Source: Salminus brasiliensis
Taxonomy: Eukaryota; Chordata; Actinopteri; Characiformes; Bryconidae
Direction of reading: 5' to 3'
Length of the DNA: 64,000 nucleotides
NCBI RefSeq assembly: GCF_030463535.1
Contig: NC_132888.1
Coordinates: 3,293,980-3,357,979, forward strand
Shown here piece by piece: positions 33,709-44,450 of this stretch. Positions within the stretch are counted from its first letter, which is position 1. Every line of letters starts with the position of its first letter. Both the position numbers and the translations under genes were made by a program. The notes below the pieces were generated by a model. It searched no databases. It was not told the DNA's origin and worked only from the letters and a program-made list of their open reading frames with translations.

Positions 33709-34130
33709 TAAACCATTTAAGGTATGGACTTCACAAGACCTCTGAAGGTCTGAAGGTGTCCTGTGGTATCTGGCATCAAGACATTTAGGCAGAAGATCCT
33801 TTAAGTCCTGTAAGTTATGAGGTGAGGCCTCCATGAGCATTAGTGAGCCTTGGAGGTCCTTCCTTGGAGCACTGCATACCGGGAACACCCCACAAGACCT
33901 GCCTGATGTTTTGATGTTCTGACCTAGTTGTCTAGAACATCACAGCTTGGTTCTAAGTGTCTCAGATTCTTACGCTTGACCATTTTTCCTGCTTAAGCAC
34001 CTTCATCACCTTCAAGAACTGACTGGTCACTTACTGCCTAATATATCCAACCCCTGACAGGGGCCACTGTAGATCAAGATAGTCAATGTTTTTGACTTCA
34101 CTCTTTTAGTGGTATAGGTTAATGTTATGT
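33709..34130 (-). mobile_element. MITE family 2, right arm of the inverted pair
   Basis: Read on the minus strand it repeats the left arm closely (GGATATATTAGGCAGTAAGT, GTGATGTTCTAGACAACTAG). Arms and loop together fill about 920 bp of the 1151-bp intron 3. Confidence 0.8.
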
Positions 34131-34295
34131 AATGTATATATAATTAATCATTGGAGTGAAAATATCTTAAAAATAATAATTATGAGACCATCCACCAGTC
34201 TTGGGATTGGTAATCAATGACCTTCTTCCTTCTTCAGTTAAAACATAACATGGTCGTCTGTATAATATAGTAGGGCATGAAAAATGAATGCCTAC

Positions 34296-34425
34296 CCACA
34301 AACCTTACAGCCCGGCGGATATAGGAGTTAAAATTGCAGCCTGCAGCGTTTATGTTGGCTTCGGTTTTAATGGCGATGTTTCTTCTGGCCAGGCAGCAGT
34401 ACAGGATCCCCTCCCCAATCATAAT
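34296..34425 (-). CDS. plppr4: plppr4 coding exon 3 (residues 89-131 and first base of 132)
   Basis: The exon has 43 codons plus one base (phase 0 in, phase 1 out). The acceptor CCATAG precedes ATTATGATT; the donor is G followed by GTAGGC. It encodes the end of span 2 and the cytoplasmic loop (MIGEGILYCCLARR, NINAAGCNFNSYIRRAVRF). This loop lies where active lipid phosphate phosphatases carry the C1 KxxxxxxRP motif, which is not present here, as in PLPPR relatives. A (CA)n tract lies about 50 bp upstream of the acceptor. Confidence 0.96.
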
Positions 34426-34474
34426 CTATGGGGAGACATTTTTTGTTGTGATTACACCAGGTGTAATACAGCAT

Positions 34475-34479
<5 letters not shown>

Positions 34480-34530
<51 letters not shown>
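34480..34530. repeat. (CA)n microsatellite
   Basis: About 25 dinucleotides, about 50 bp from the exon 3 acceptor in intron 2. Confidence 0.95.
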
Positions 34531-34532
<2 letters not shown>

Positions 34533-34789
34533 CAAAACATAACACAGCTAATGGCCACCTGGGGTCAATACTAACAGAATCAGCCACGCTTCCATTACTG
34601 CAGCCACAATAACACACACTATCAATCAATTGCACATGTGGCAGGGTCTATAAAGAAGGTGCAGTGTCATCCAAAATGCCACAGTGCTGTACAGTATATC
34701 AGTGCTGCAGAATCCTGCAGAACCTTTATTACAGCTTATTACAGTTTCTTCAGGAGACTCACTTTCACCTCTGAAGTTCAGTCTTTGAA

Positions 34790-36930
34790 CTTTGGAGAGT
34801 TTTCTGCTTCTCACCATCCAATCCAGCTCAAGCATATCCAATAGTGATGAGATCTGGACTCAGGGGTGGTCAGTTTCATTGTTTGAACAGTCTATTGCTT
34901 GAACAAAAGGTTTCAGTTCTAAAGCTATTGAATACTTTTGGAATGAGGTGGAGAGATAAAGTGAACACAGCAGGGGTGGACTAGAGGGAGCAGGCTTTGG
35001 GGCTGAGTTGGAGGGATGAGGCTCCAGTGGAGACTTCTGGGATGATTTGAGAGATGAAGCACCACAGACCATCTTTGGGAGGCAAAACTCCACTAAACAT
35101 CTTTGGATGTGTCGGACTGCTGAAATTCCATTGAACATATTTGGGATGAGTTGAAGTGAAAAACATTAATGAACGTTGGGATGAGTTAAAAGGACAAAAG
35201 TCCATTGAGCATCTATGGATGAATTGGAGTGCTAAATTTCCATTGAACATATTTGGGTTGCATTTGATTGAATGAACTCAATTGAACACTTTTGGGATGA
35301 GTTGAAATGATCAAACTTCATTAAGTATCTTTGGGATGAGTTGAAATGATAAACCTACATTAAGTATCTTTGGGATGAGTTGAAATGATAAACCTACATT
35401 AAGTATCTTTGGGATGAGCTGAAATGATCAAACTTCATTAAGTATCTTTGGGATGAGTTGAAATGATAAACCTACATTAAGTATCTTTGGGATGAGTTGA
35501 AATGATAAACCTACATTAAGTATCTTTGGGATGAGCTGAAATGATCAAACTTCATTAAGTATCTTTGGGATGAGCTGAAATGATCAAACCTCATTAAGTA
35601 TCTTTGGGATGAGCTGAAATGATCAAACCTCATTAAGTATCTTTGGGATGAGCTGAAATGATCAAACTTCATTAAGTATCTTTGGGATGAGCTGAAATGA
35701 TCAAACTTCATTAAGTATCTTTGGGATGAGTTGAAATGATCAAACTTCATTAAGTATCTTTGGGATGAGTTGAAATGATCAAACTTCATTAAGTATCTTT
35801 GGGATGAGTTGAAATGATCAAACTTCATTAAGTATCTTTGGGATGAGTTGGAGTCATTATACTACATTGAACATGGTTGATATTTAGGTTGAGTTAAAAA
35901 GACACATTTACACAGAATATCTTTCGGATGAGATGGAGTGATGAAACTCAACTAAACATATTTGGGATGAGTCAGATCGATAAGTCCCCTGAACATCTTT
36001 TGGGTACGTTAAAATGATAAACCACTGTTTTGCATCTTTGGGATGAGTTGGAGTGATAAACCTCCATTAAACATATCTGAGATTAGTTGAAAGACCAAAA
36101 CTCCACTGAACATCTTTGGGGTAAGTTAGATTGATTACACTCCATTAAACATATTTGGGACACAATGAAGTAATAAAACTGCATTGAGCATCTTAGGGAT
36201 GAGTTGAAATAAAACAACTTTATTTAACTTAACTCAAACATTAACAATGTTCAATAGCCAAATTATACTGAATGTCTTTAGGATGAGTTGGACTGAACAG
36301 TCCACTGAACATCTTTGGGGTAAGTTAGTGATAATCCATCGATTTACATCTTTGGGATGAGTCAGATTGATTGAAGTCCACTGAACATTGGGGGTAGGTT
36401 AAAGTGATAAATCTATATTAAACATCTTTGAGATGAGTTAAAATGATTAACTTTATTTAACTTAACATCATATATGGTACACATTACACAGATAGACACA
36501 AATATATACATTTACACAGAATGTCTTTGGGATGAGTTGATTAATACAAGTCCACTGAACATCTTTGGGGTAAGTTGACATGACAAGACTCAGTTAAACA
36601 TCTTTGGGATGAGTTGAAAGGAAACACCACTACTGAACATATTTGGGATGAGTTAGATTGACACAACTTCATTAAACATCTCTGGGATACGTTAGATTGA
36701 TAAAACTTAAACATCTTTGATCTTTAAGTTGAGTTAAAGAATTAAATCTAGTTAGATTGATAAAACTCAATTAAACACCTTTGATCTTTGAGTTGAGTTA
36801 AAGAATCAAATCTAGTTAGATTGATAAAACTCAATTAAACACCTTTGATCTTTGAGTTGAGTTAAAGAATCAAATCTACACTGAACATCTCTGGGACGAG
36901 TTAGACTGATGCCCATTGAAAATGTGTGGG
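34790..36930. repeat. 39-bp tandem array with degenerate flanks
   Basis: The core (35270-35850) is built of AAGTATCTTTGGGATGAGTT then GAAATGATAAACCTACATT, 39 bp per unit and about 14 copies. The flanks hold decayed versions (CATCTTTGGGATGAGTT). Because 39 is a multiple of three, the minus strand shows a 13-residue repeat frame (YLMKFDHFNSSQR), which is a by-product. Confidence 0.9.
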
Positions 36931-36934
36931 ATGA

Positions 36935-38090
36935 ATTCAGTTTAGTTCAATTCAATTCAGTAACACTTTTATTATCCCCAATGGGAAGCTGGTGGCATGG
37001 AGACACGTACAATTGTAAACAAACAACGAAAGTCACAGGGAATCATATTACACCTTTAAGATGCCAACACCACTGAACACTTTGAGGACGAGCTGGATTG
37101 GTAGAGCTCCGTCTGTGACCAAAGCATCTCACAACATGTAGAGCCGTCCCAGACGAGCAGAGGCTGGTTTTATAGCAAATAGAGGACAAACTCCCCATTT
37201 TGACAGACAGGCAAACAGGTGTTTCGACTGTTGAACATATAGTATACCCACACTCAGACAAACACACCGACAACTCCCGTTTCCCAGGCAACGGATACTC
37301 TTCCGCATCCATCCCACTGCCTGATTCATGCAGGTTTTTCAGGGTCGTTTGGATACGCAGGCGTCATTAGTGACACAATCAGATACACATACACTAGTGA
37401 CTAGTCAAGTTCTGCCTCATAACACGCCTCAGTAATTTTCCCAATGAAGCGTCTGGTTGTATCCCCATTGACTGATCCCGCGTGCTGTTGTTGAGGGCAA
37501 CGCGAAAGCAAGCACAGGCTTAAATAAGACATGTCTTGCATGAGGAACCGAGTCAATGAGTGAGAACTAATTTGCCTGGTCTGGAGGAGCTGCTGGCGTA
37601 ATAAAGCCAGAGCGAGAGCCAAGCCCTGAGAAGATGACTGAGGAGTGAATCATTCAAGACAAATGGATTCGGCTGGAGAAGATGTAATAGAAAAAGTAAT
37701 ATGGGTCTCATACAGCAATACGTAAAAGGAAAAACAAGGCTACTGTTAGTACTTTATACTGAATCAGCTGATACTCGTAGCACAGTGACCTACTCTCTGA
37801 AAATGAAAGGATTTTAAAGGGTTCTTAGTGGGACTGTGATGCTCTGGGTGCACCCACTGAAACATAAGACTCGGATTAAAGTTAACGCGTGTCTGCAGCC
37901 TTAAATATCAGGCAAGTTCACAACGAAGCCCTTATTCAAAGAATTCTGACAGATACGAAGCCAAAATTCTGTTACGACACCAGTGTTGGCCCTGCACAGT
38001 GATGGGGAGGGCCATATTACCTCCCTAAAAAGAGCAGTGATGCTCTCCAGGGGTCCTAGAAATGAATGACTATGGCATCCCTGGTGATAC
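36935..38090. other. intron 2 sequence, nothing firmly recognised
   Basis: 36935-37015 includes CAATTCAGTAACACTTTTAT, a phrase of a dispersed fish repeat. The rest is mixed sequence with open frames under 90 codons and no family features. Confidence 0.35.
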
Positions 38091-38092
38091 AC

Positions 38093-38657
38093 TATATGTC
38101 CAAATATTTGTGGACACCCTTTCTAAAGAGAACATGGTCAGCCAGTTTATGTGGCACCCATTGCTGCTGACACATATGTGCAAATGCACACACACAGCTT
38201 GTCTAGTCCCTGTAGAGAAGTACTGCCAATAGAATAAGACTCTCTGGAGCAGATAAACATCATGAACCTATTGGCACTATGCTGCCTAATAATGCCAGGC
38301 GTGGGCTAGTAGAGGGGTGTAAAGCCCCCCAGCATTGAGGAGCTGTGGAGCAGTGGAAGAACTATGTTCTCTGGAATGATGGTGGTGGAGCTCCATCCAG
38401 TACTTTTGGGATGAGGTGGGGATGATAAGGTGGGGTGCTGATCACTATCCAACATCCTGACCTTACTAATGCTACTGCTGCTGAATGCAATCAAATCCTC
38501 ACAGCAATGCTCCTCCAAAATCTAGTAGAAAACCTTCTTCCCTGGACAGTAGAGGTATTCTAACACAAGCAGGATCAGCTCTTTTTAATACCTTTGAATT
38601 CAAAAGAAACAATGTATGTGCAGGTGTCCCAATACTTCTGTCCATAGTGTAAGTTCA
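38093..38657 (-). mobile_element. MITE family 1, full-length reference copy
   Basis: 565 bp. The ends read CACTATATGTCCAAATATTT and, inverted, CACTATGGACAGAAGTATTG. Across copies the two 29-bp ends agree at about 23 positions, giving a recognisable inverted repeat of Tc1/mariner type. The interior includes AAAGCCCCCCAGCATTGAGG and TCCTCACAGCAATGCTCC. At least nine copies or fragments occur in this window. No open frame. Confidence 0.8.
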
Positions 38658-38689
38658 GTGTTTTAGCAGGAGACAGTGGCGCCACCAGT

Positions 38690-39062
38690 GAGTGGCAGCA
38701 CATGGTAGGTGTTTCTAATAAAGTGGCCAGTGAGTGGCAGCAGAAGGTAGGTGTTTCTAATAAAGTGCCATCTGGTCAAAGTACAAGATAGGGTGTTTCT
38801 AATAAAGTGGCCAGTGAGTGGCAGCACAAGGTAGGTGTTTCTAATAAAGTGGCCAGTGAGTGGCAGCACAAGGTAGGTGTTTCTAATAAAGTGGCCAGTG
38901 AGTGGCAGCACAAGGTAGGTGTTTCTAATAAAGTGGCCAGTGAGTGGCAGCACAAGGTAGGTGTTTCTAATAAAGTGGCCAGTGAGTGGCAGCACAAGGT
39001 AGGTGTTTCTAATAAAGTGGCCAGTGAGTGGAAGTATATGGTAGGTGTTTCTAATAAAGTGG
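38690..39062. repeat. 42-bp tandem array made of a transposon end
   Basis: Eight copies of TAATAAAGTGGCCAGTGAGT then GGCAGCACAAGGTAGGTGTTTC. The word TTTCTAATAAAGTGGCCA is the terminal sequence of the element at 4575-4925. The 42-bp period gives spurious 14-residue repeat frames on both strands. Confidence 0.9.
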
Positions 39063-39518
39063 CCATAAAAATCCATAAAATTCAGTATGACTCCCAAAAG
39101 CATCCCTTTCCTATAGAAACACAGATGGAGAACGACTGTGAAGCTGTTCCTCTTTTCAGATCCTAAAATAGAGCTGAAACACAGTTTCCTGATGCTGCAG
39201 CTCCGAGCGCAGGGGAAATCACTGCCTCCTCCGTCTCCTCTGTGTGAAGGTTTCAGCTGCTCCTGGTTCAGCTCTGCTCCGTCTGCTCTGTGACTCAGGC
39301 GATGTGTAAAGGCCGTTCGGGACAGTCAGAAGAGCAGTGGCGTGCAAAGCATCAGTCTGGGTCTGGATGCAGTGCTGAGAGGGGGGCTCAGAGGGGCTTG
39401 GTGATGCATCCACAGCGTGACCTATCTGTCGCCAGCTCATACTCAGACTGCATTCTGGGTAAGCGACAGTCAAAACTGTGCTGACAGTGATGAGGATAAC
39501 ACGCATGAGGAAGTGAGA
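39063..39518. other. intron 2 sequence, nothing recognised
   Basis: Mixed sequence between two arrays, with no coding or element signal. Confidence 0.35.
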
Positions 39519-39519
39519 G

Positions 39520-39553
39520 AGAGTGTGTCTGTGTGTGAGAGAGAGAGGGAGAG

Positions 39554-39616
<63 letters not shown>

Positions 39617-39646
39617 AGCAAGGGGGCAGAGAGAGAGAGGAGGAAA

Positions 39647-39737
<91 letters not shown>

Positions 39738-39790
39738 AGCAAGGGGGCAGAGAGAGAGAGGAGGAAAAGGAGAGAGAGATATAGATAGAA

Positions 39791-39821
<31 letters not shown>

Positions 39822-40388
39822 AGAGTAAGAGAGAGAGAGACAGAGAGAGAAACAAAGAAGCTAGAGAAAGAAAGGAGCCAAAGAATAAGAGAGAAAGGAC
39901 AAGTACGAGAGAGTGAGAGTGTGTGAGAGAGAGAGAGAAGAGGAAGAGATAGAGGAAGAGTGAGAGAGAGAGAGTGAGCGAGAGGGAAATACAGAAAGAG
40001 AGAGAGAGAGAGAGATGAGAGAGCATGTATGAGAAAGCATAAAGTGAGTGGGAGAGAGGGAGAAAGAAAAGAAAATGCATGCGCGAGAGAGAGAGAGAGA
40101 AAGGAAGAGAAAGATAATGAGCCACAAAAAGAGAGAGAAAAGAGAGAGAGAAAGAAAGAGAAAAGAGAAAAAAAAACAGAGAGAGACAGGAAGACAAGCG
40201 AGAAAGCGCGAAACAAATGAGACTGGAGAACATGAGGGAAAAGTGAGAGAGTGTGTGAGAGAGAGTGAATTAGAGAAAGAGGACGAGTAAGAGAAAGCAA
40301 GCGCGAGAGGAAAGAGAGAGACTGGAGAACCTGCATGAAAAAGTGGGAGAGGCGAGAGAAAGAGAAAGTAAGCGAGAGAGACAGAGTG

Positions 40389-40435
<47 letters not shown>
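39520..40435. repeat. 0.9-kb GA-rich purine tract
   Basis: Nearly pure G/A on the plus strand, mostly (GA)n, with a 150-bp inner duplication (AAGCAAGGGGGCAGAGAGAG occurs at about 39616 and 39737). On the plppr4 transcript strand it is a long (CU)n run in intron 2. Confidence 0.95.
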
Positions 40436-40774
40436 ACCTGTCACCAGAGGCAGTGAGTTTAGCTGCAAATTCCTGCGCAGAGGAGTCGCTTTCTGCTGAG
40501 GTTGGACTATATGCTAATTTGACAGCATAATCTGCATATTACTAAACGGACGAACCCCCAACCTCAACACCGTGCGCCACACTTCAGGAAAGACAACATT
40601 CATTTCCATTCCTGCAGCAGCTGCACCTCCTCAGCCCTCGCAGTCACAGAGCGCTCTGTAGCCCCATCCACCCTCCAGTAAACACGGTACAGTGTCTTAC
40701 CTACTGTAGAACTACACCCATGATTATCTCCTCAGTAAAACACTGATATTAGAATAAACACTAATAATAACACT
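40436..40774. other. intron 2 sequence, nothing recognised
   Basis: Ordinary unique sequence between the GA tract and the CTG-bearing repeat. Confidence 0.35.
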
Positions 40775-40931
40775 CCTACAGAAAGTGGTGGTGGTTCTCC
40801 ATCACTGTGTTCATCATTAGAACATCTCCAAAGTTCTCCTCTCTCATGGAGTCTAGTATTATTTAGAGTTCTCCTCAGATCAACACCTGGTTTGGTGGTA
40901 AATCAGGGCTTAATGATGGTAAATCAGGTGA

Positions 40932-40965
<34 letters not shown>

Positions 40966-41025
40966 ATGGAGTTGAACACATCCTCCACGCTGTGCTGGCT
41001 GGACTGGGGGGCGTCCAGGAGAAAC
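40775..41025 (-). repeat. dispersed repeat containing a CTG tract
   Basis: Inverted copy of 22010-22420: CAAAGTTCTCCTCTCTCATG, GCTTAATGATGGTAAATCAG, (CTG) of 11 units (about 40933-40965), then GATGGAGTTGAACACATCCT. Not coding. Confidence 0.7.
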
Positions 41026-41319
41026 CTTCACCTGGTACTCTATGATTTTGCCCTTTTGGATATTAGTCAGATTGCATCTCTTGCACATGATGATGGTTTT
41101 GTGCTCTGCTACAACTGACTGGTGTGCTCGCTTATTTATACATGCAGCAAACCCTGTCATGTGACATCTGAGGAAATTCCAAACCAGGGGTGGTTGTAAT
41201 ATTCTGATATGTATATGATATATAATGGTAAAGAGTTAAATAGATTATGTTGACTTATGCTGTGTTTCTATGATTGTTCTGGGTTCTAAAAGTTAAAAGG
41301 ACTGGTTATGTTGTTGGAT

Positions 41320-41510
41320 GGCAGTTGCTTTGGTATCTTAGGTGGTTGCCATGGTGTTGCTAGGTGGTTTTAGTTGTATTCCTGGAATGCTACAGTATGC
41401 CAGGGCATTGCTAAGGCATCCACAGTATTAGTAGAGTATTGCTAGTTGGTTGCTAGGATGTTGTTATGTGGTTGCTATGTTGTAACTAAGGTATTTTCTT
41501 TTAAGCTGAG
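41320..41510. repeat. GGTTGCT array in intron 2
   Basis: GGTGGTTGCCATGGTGTTGC and similar words, reverse-complementary to the intron 5 array; about 190 bp. Confidence 0.8.
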
Positions 41511-41514
41511 CTGT

Positions 41515-42005
41515 GTTCAACTCCTCTGCTGCATTCTCTCTTCACTGGCTTCCTGTAGCTGCTGCCCAGGTCATCAGATTCAGACCCCTGACTCTGGCCT
41601 ACAAAGCCAATACTGGACCAGCCAGCCCCTCCGTACTTGATAGCGATGGTCCAAAGCTGATCTGCACCGAGAGCCCTTCCAGCTTCAAGTACGGCTCGGC
41701 TCGACCCGCCATCCTTTAAGATCCACGGAAGACGAGCGCCTAGACGTTTTACTGTCCTGCACCAAAGTGGTGGAACGAACTTCCCCTGGGTGTCCGAACA
41801 GCAGAGTCCAACGCTTGCTGTCCTCAAACCCAGACTGAAGACCCTCCTCCTCTTCTGAGAGTACTCAGGCGAAGAGAAGAGTACTATGGTCTCCATATTG
41901 ACTTGTGTTTAGTCGAGTCTAAGATTAGAGGGGTTGCTGAACCCTAGCCGATTCAAACTAGCTAAGGGTATTTTGGAGAAAACGTCTGCTAAATGTAAAT
42001 GTGTT
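41515..42005 (+). pseudogene. 3' part of an L2-like LINE
   Basis: The plus strand encodes LHWLPVAAAQVIRFRPLTLA then YKANTGPASPSVLD and, after a frameshift, PKWWNELPLGVRTAES, the C-terminal region of L2/Rex-type LINE proteins. It ends in a tail AAACGTCTGCTAAATGTAAA. 5'-truncated and broken. Confidence 0.75.
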
Positions 42006-42429
42006 GTTAGATGGTGGTTTGGGGGTTGCCAGTCCTGTCAAGTGGTCGCTATGGTATTGTGTTGGGTAGGGTATTGCATGTGTCGCTAGGGTGCTGTTAT
42101 CTTGATACTTGGCACAGAAGTCTATCCTTATAAACCCCTATTAGAAGATAAGGAGTCGTGACAGAGGAAACTGTCCTGCGGCTGGACACTCAGAGATGGA
42201 TCACCAACAGTTTGTCCAGCCTGAAAATACCCCAGTTGATGTATGAGTCCACTCAGAGATTAATCGAGGTCATAAGTGCTACAAGAGCCAAGGCACGATG
42301 GGGTAGATAGAGGACCACAACATCAACACTATAGGTTATGACACAAAGTCTAATCACAGTGTAAACTCTATTTATCCCAGTACTGGAAACATTTAGGGTT
42401 TTTTTTCAGTACAATTAACCAGTAAGTGG

Positions 42430-42560
42430 AGCTTACAGTATACGGACAAAAGTATTGGGACACCTACAGGACCTTTTTTGACATCCCATTCTAAATTCAT
42501 TGACATTAATATGGAGTTGGCCCCCCTTTGGAGCTTTCACAGCAGGTGTGGAGCTCTAAC
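42430..42560 (+). mobile_element. end fragment of a Tc1-type element
   Basis: Starts TACGGACAAAAGTATTGGGA and contains TATGGAGTTGGCCCCCCTTT. It shares its opening with the element at 45.94 kb. Confidence 0.55.
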
Positions 42561-43048
42561 ACAGCGCTGAATGGGACTGGGAATACTTGCCTTCCTCTGG
42601 AAATATGTATTCATATGCAATATTGCCATATGGCTGAGCCTTCTGCACAATGCTGTACATCTACTGATAACTGATAATAAACAGGTATCAGGTATGTTTT
42701 GCTGCTTTCTACTGTACTCAGAAATCAGAACGATACGACCTCATTCAGAATTCCCAGTGGGAAACAGTGGGGAGAACCAACACGCCAGAGTTCGGCAACA
42801 TGAAAGCATGTCACAGTCAAAATGCTGCGCTCAGGAGACAGCAATCACACTCTATTTGCATTAGCTTTTATAATGAAAATGGGTAAAAGCACACAGCATT
42901 AATGTCCTCTTAAGACGTTTATCAAATTCCGCGATTTTCCCATTTTTCTTCCCATTTTTTCCAAGCGGGAAACATCTGGACAGGGAAAGCTCAAATAGGT
43001 GTAGATAATCTGGGATCAGGAATCATTAGTCTAGAGACTGAGACTGAC
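42561..43048. other. intron 2 sequence before exon 2, nothing recognised
   Basis: A 97-codon frame (42571-42864) has no family features. Confidence 0.35.
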
Positions 43049-43234
43049 CGTGGCTGCAGGTCCAGCAAATGCAAGGCTGAAGAGCATGAGGAAGGGGATG
43101 ACCTCCTTGGTGGGCTCTATGTAGGGCATGCTCAGGGTCCGGTCATTGCAGCTGTAGCCTGAATGCACAGGCTTGAAGATGTCCGTCAGCTCCAGGAAGT
43201 AAAGGCTGACCACTGAGGAGGCCAGGATTGGGAG
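43049..43234 (-). CDS. plppr4: plppr4 coding exon 2 (residues 27-88)
   Basis: The exon has 62 codons, phase 0 at both ends. The acceptor TTGCAG precedes CTCCCAATC, and the exon ends in ACG before the donor GTCAGT. It completes span 1 ([18 protein letters not shown]), gives the first extracellular loop ([20 protein letters not shown]) and most of span 2 ([18 protein letters not shown]). These segments match the mammalian PLPPR4 order residue for residue with few changes. A GGTTGCT-type tandem array starts about 350 bp upstream of it in intron 1. Confidence 0.96.
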
Positions 43235-43584
43235 CTGCAAGAGAGGAAAGGGAGTTACTATAGTGTACTAATATACTAAAGTAGCAGCATCAATTAAATA
43301 CAGGCTAAAAATAGAAATATTATTAAAAATGGACAGAAATGAAAACAAATTATTAATATGATCTAAAACCAAGAAAAGTAAAGAGTTTTCCAGTAGTGAT
43401 GATAATGATGGTAAACTATAATTAATTAAAATGGAAACAAACTAACAAATACATCAAAGCAAATAAATTAATTAATGAGTTAAAATTAGACACATAAAAA
43501 AAACATTATACGCATGTTTTCCTTTATGAAATGTAGTTTAGTATATATTATTATATCTACTATAGTATTAGTTCAGTATTTTAT
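43235..43584. other. intron 1 next to exon 2, nothing recognised
   Basis: AT-rich sequence without repeats, separating exon 2 from the GGTTGCT array. Confidence 0.4.
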
Positions 43585-44450
43585 TTTGTTGGTGGGCAGT
43601 TGCTACGGTATCTTAAGTGGTTGCTATAGTGCTTGTAGGTGGCGTTTAAGGTATTTCAAGGTGTTGCTAATGTATCCACAGTTGTTGTGCTATTGCACTT
43701 GGTTGCTAGGATTTTGTTATGTGGTTGGTATGTTGTTGCTAGGCCATTGCTAGATGGTCGACAATTTTTTATTTTAGATTGCTAAGGGGTCACTGTTATT
43801 TAAAGTGGTTGCTATAGTATTACTAGGTGGTTGCTAAATTGTTACTAACACATTGCTAGATGGTTTGCTATAGCATAGCATTTAGGTGTGGCTAGATGAC
43901 TGCTATGGTATTTTAGGGTGTTGCTAAGGTATCCACAGCTGTTGGCAGTTTACTGCTGGTTAGCTGCTATGCTACTGCACTTGGTTGCTAGGATTTGGTA
44001 GGTGGTTGCTATGTTGCTACTAAGGCATTGCTAGATGGTCGGTACCGTATTTTAGGTTGTCGCTTGGAAGTTGCAAAGGGGTCACCGTTATTTAAACTAG
44101 TTGCTATGGTAGCTAGGTGACTGCTATGGTATTTTAGGGTGTTGCTAAGGTATCCACAGCTGTTGGTAGTATACTGCTGGTTAGCTTCTATGCTACTGCA
44201 CTTGGTTGCTAGGATTTGCTAGTTGGTTGCTAAATTGTTACTTAGGCATTGCTACATGGTTTGCTATAGTGTTTTAGGTGTGGCCAGGTGACTGCTATGG
44301 TATTTCAGGATGTTGTTAAGGTATCCAAGGTTGCTGGTGGTGTAATACTAGTTATAGCACATTGTAGCTATGGAATGGAAGGTGGTTGCTAAGGTGGTTA
44401 ACACTGTATCTTTGCAGGTGTTAAGTGGTATTAAGGCACTGCTAGATTAT
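43585..44450. repeat. GGTTGCT tandem array in intron 1
   Basis: Words such as GGTTGCTATAGTGCTTGTAG, GTTGCTAAGGTATCCACAG and CTGCTATGGTATTTTAGGG repeat, with a longer period of about 230-240 bp (GTATCCACAGCTGTTGG twice). Reverse-complementary to the intron 5 array. Confidence 0.9.

Noticed and set aside
35511..35828. Repeat protein with 13-residue units (KFDHFNSSQRYLM)
   Set aside because: The 39-bp period is a multiple of three and produces the frame automatically; both flanks lose it.
35270..35850. CRISPR-like regular spacing
   Set aside because: Units are directly contiguous with no variable spacers, in a vertebrate intron; a simple tandem array.
38663..39166. Repeat proteins with 14-residue units on both strands
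   Set aside because: The 42-bp array gives open frames on either strand; no gene context.
39388..40468. Leu/Ser-rich frames of 281 and 332 codons
   Set aside because: Arise from the GA tract read on the minus strand.
40924..41160. Polyglutamine protein on the minus strand
   Set aside because: The CAG/CTG tract lies within a dispersed repeat whose other copy has a different frame; no gene structure.
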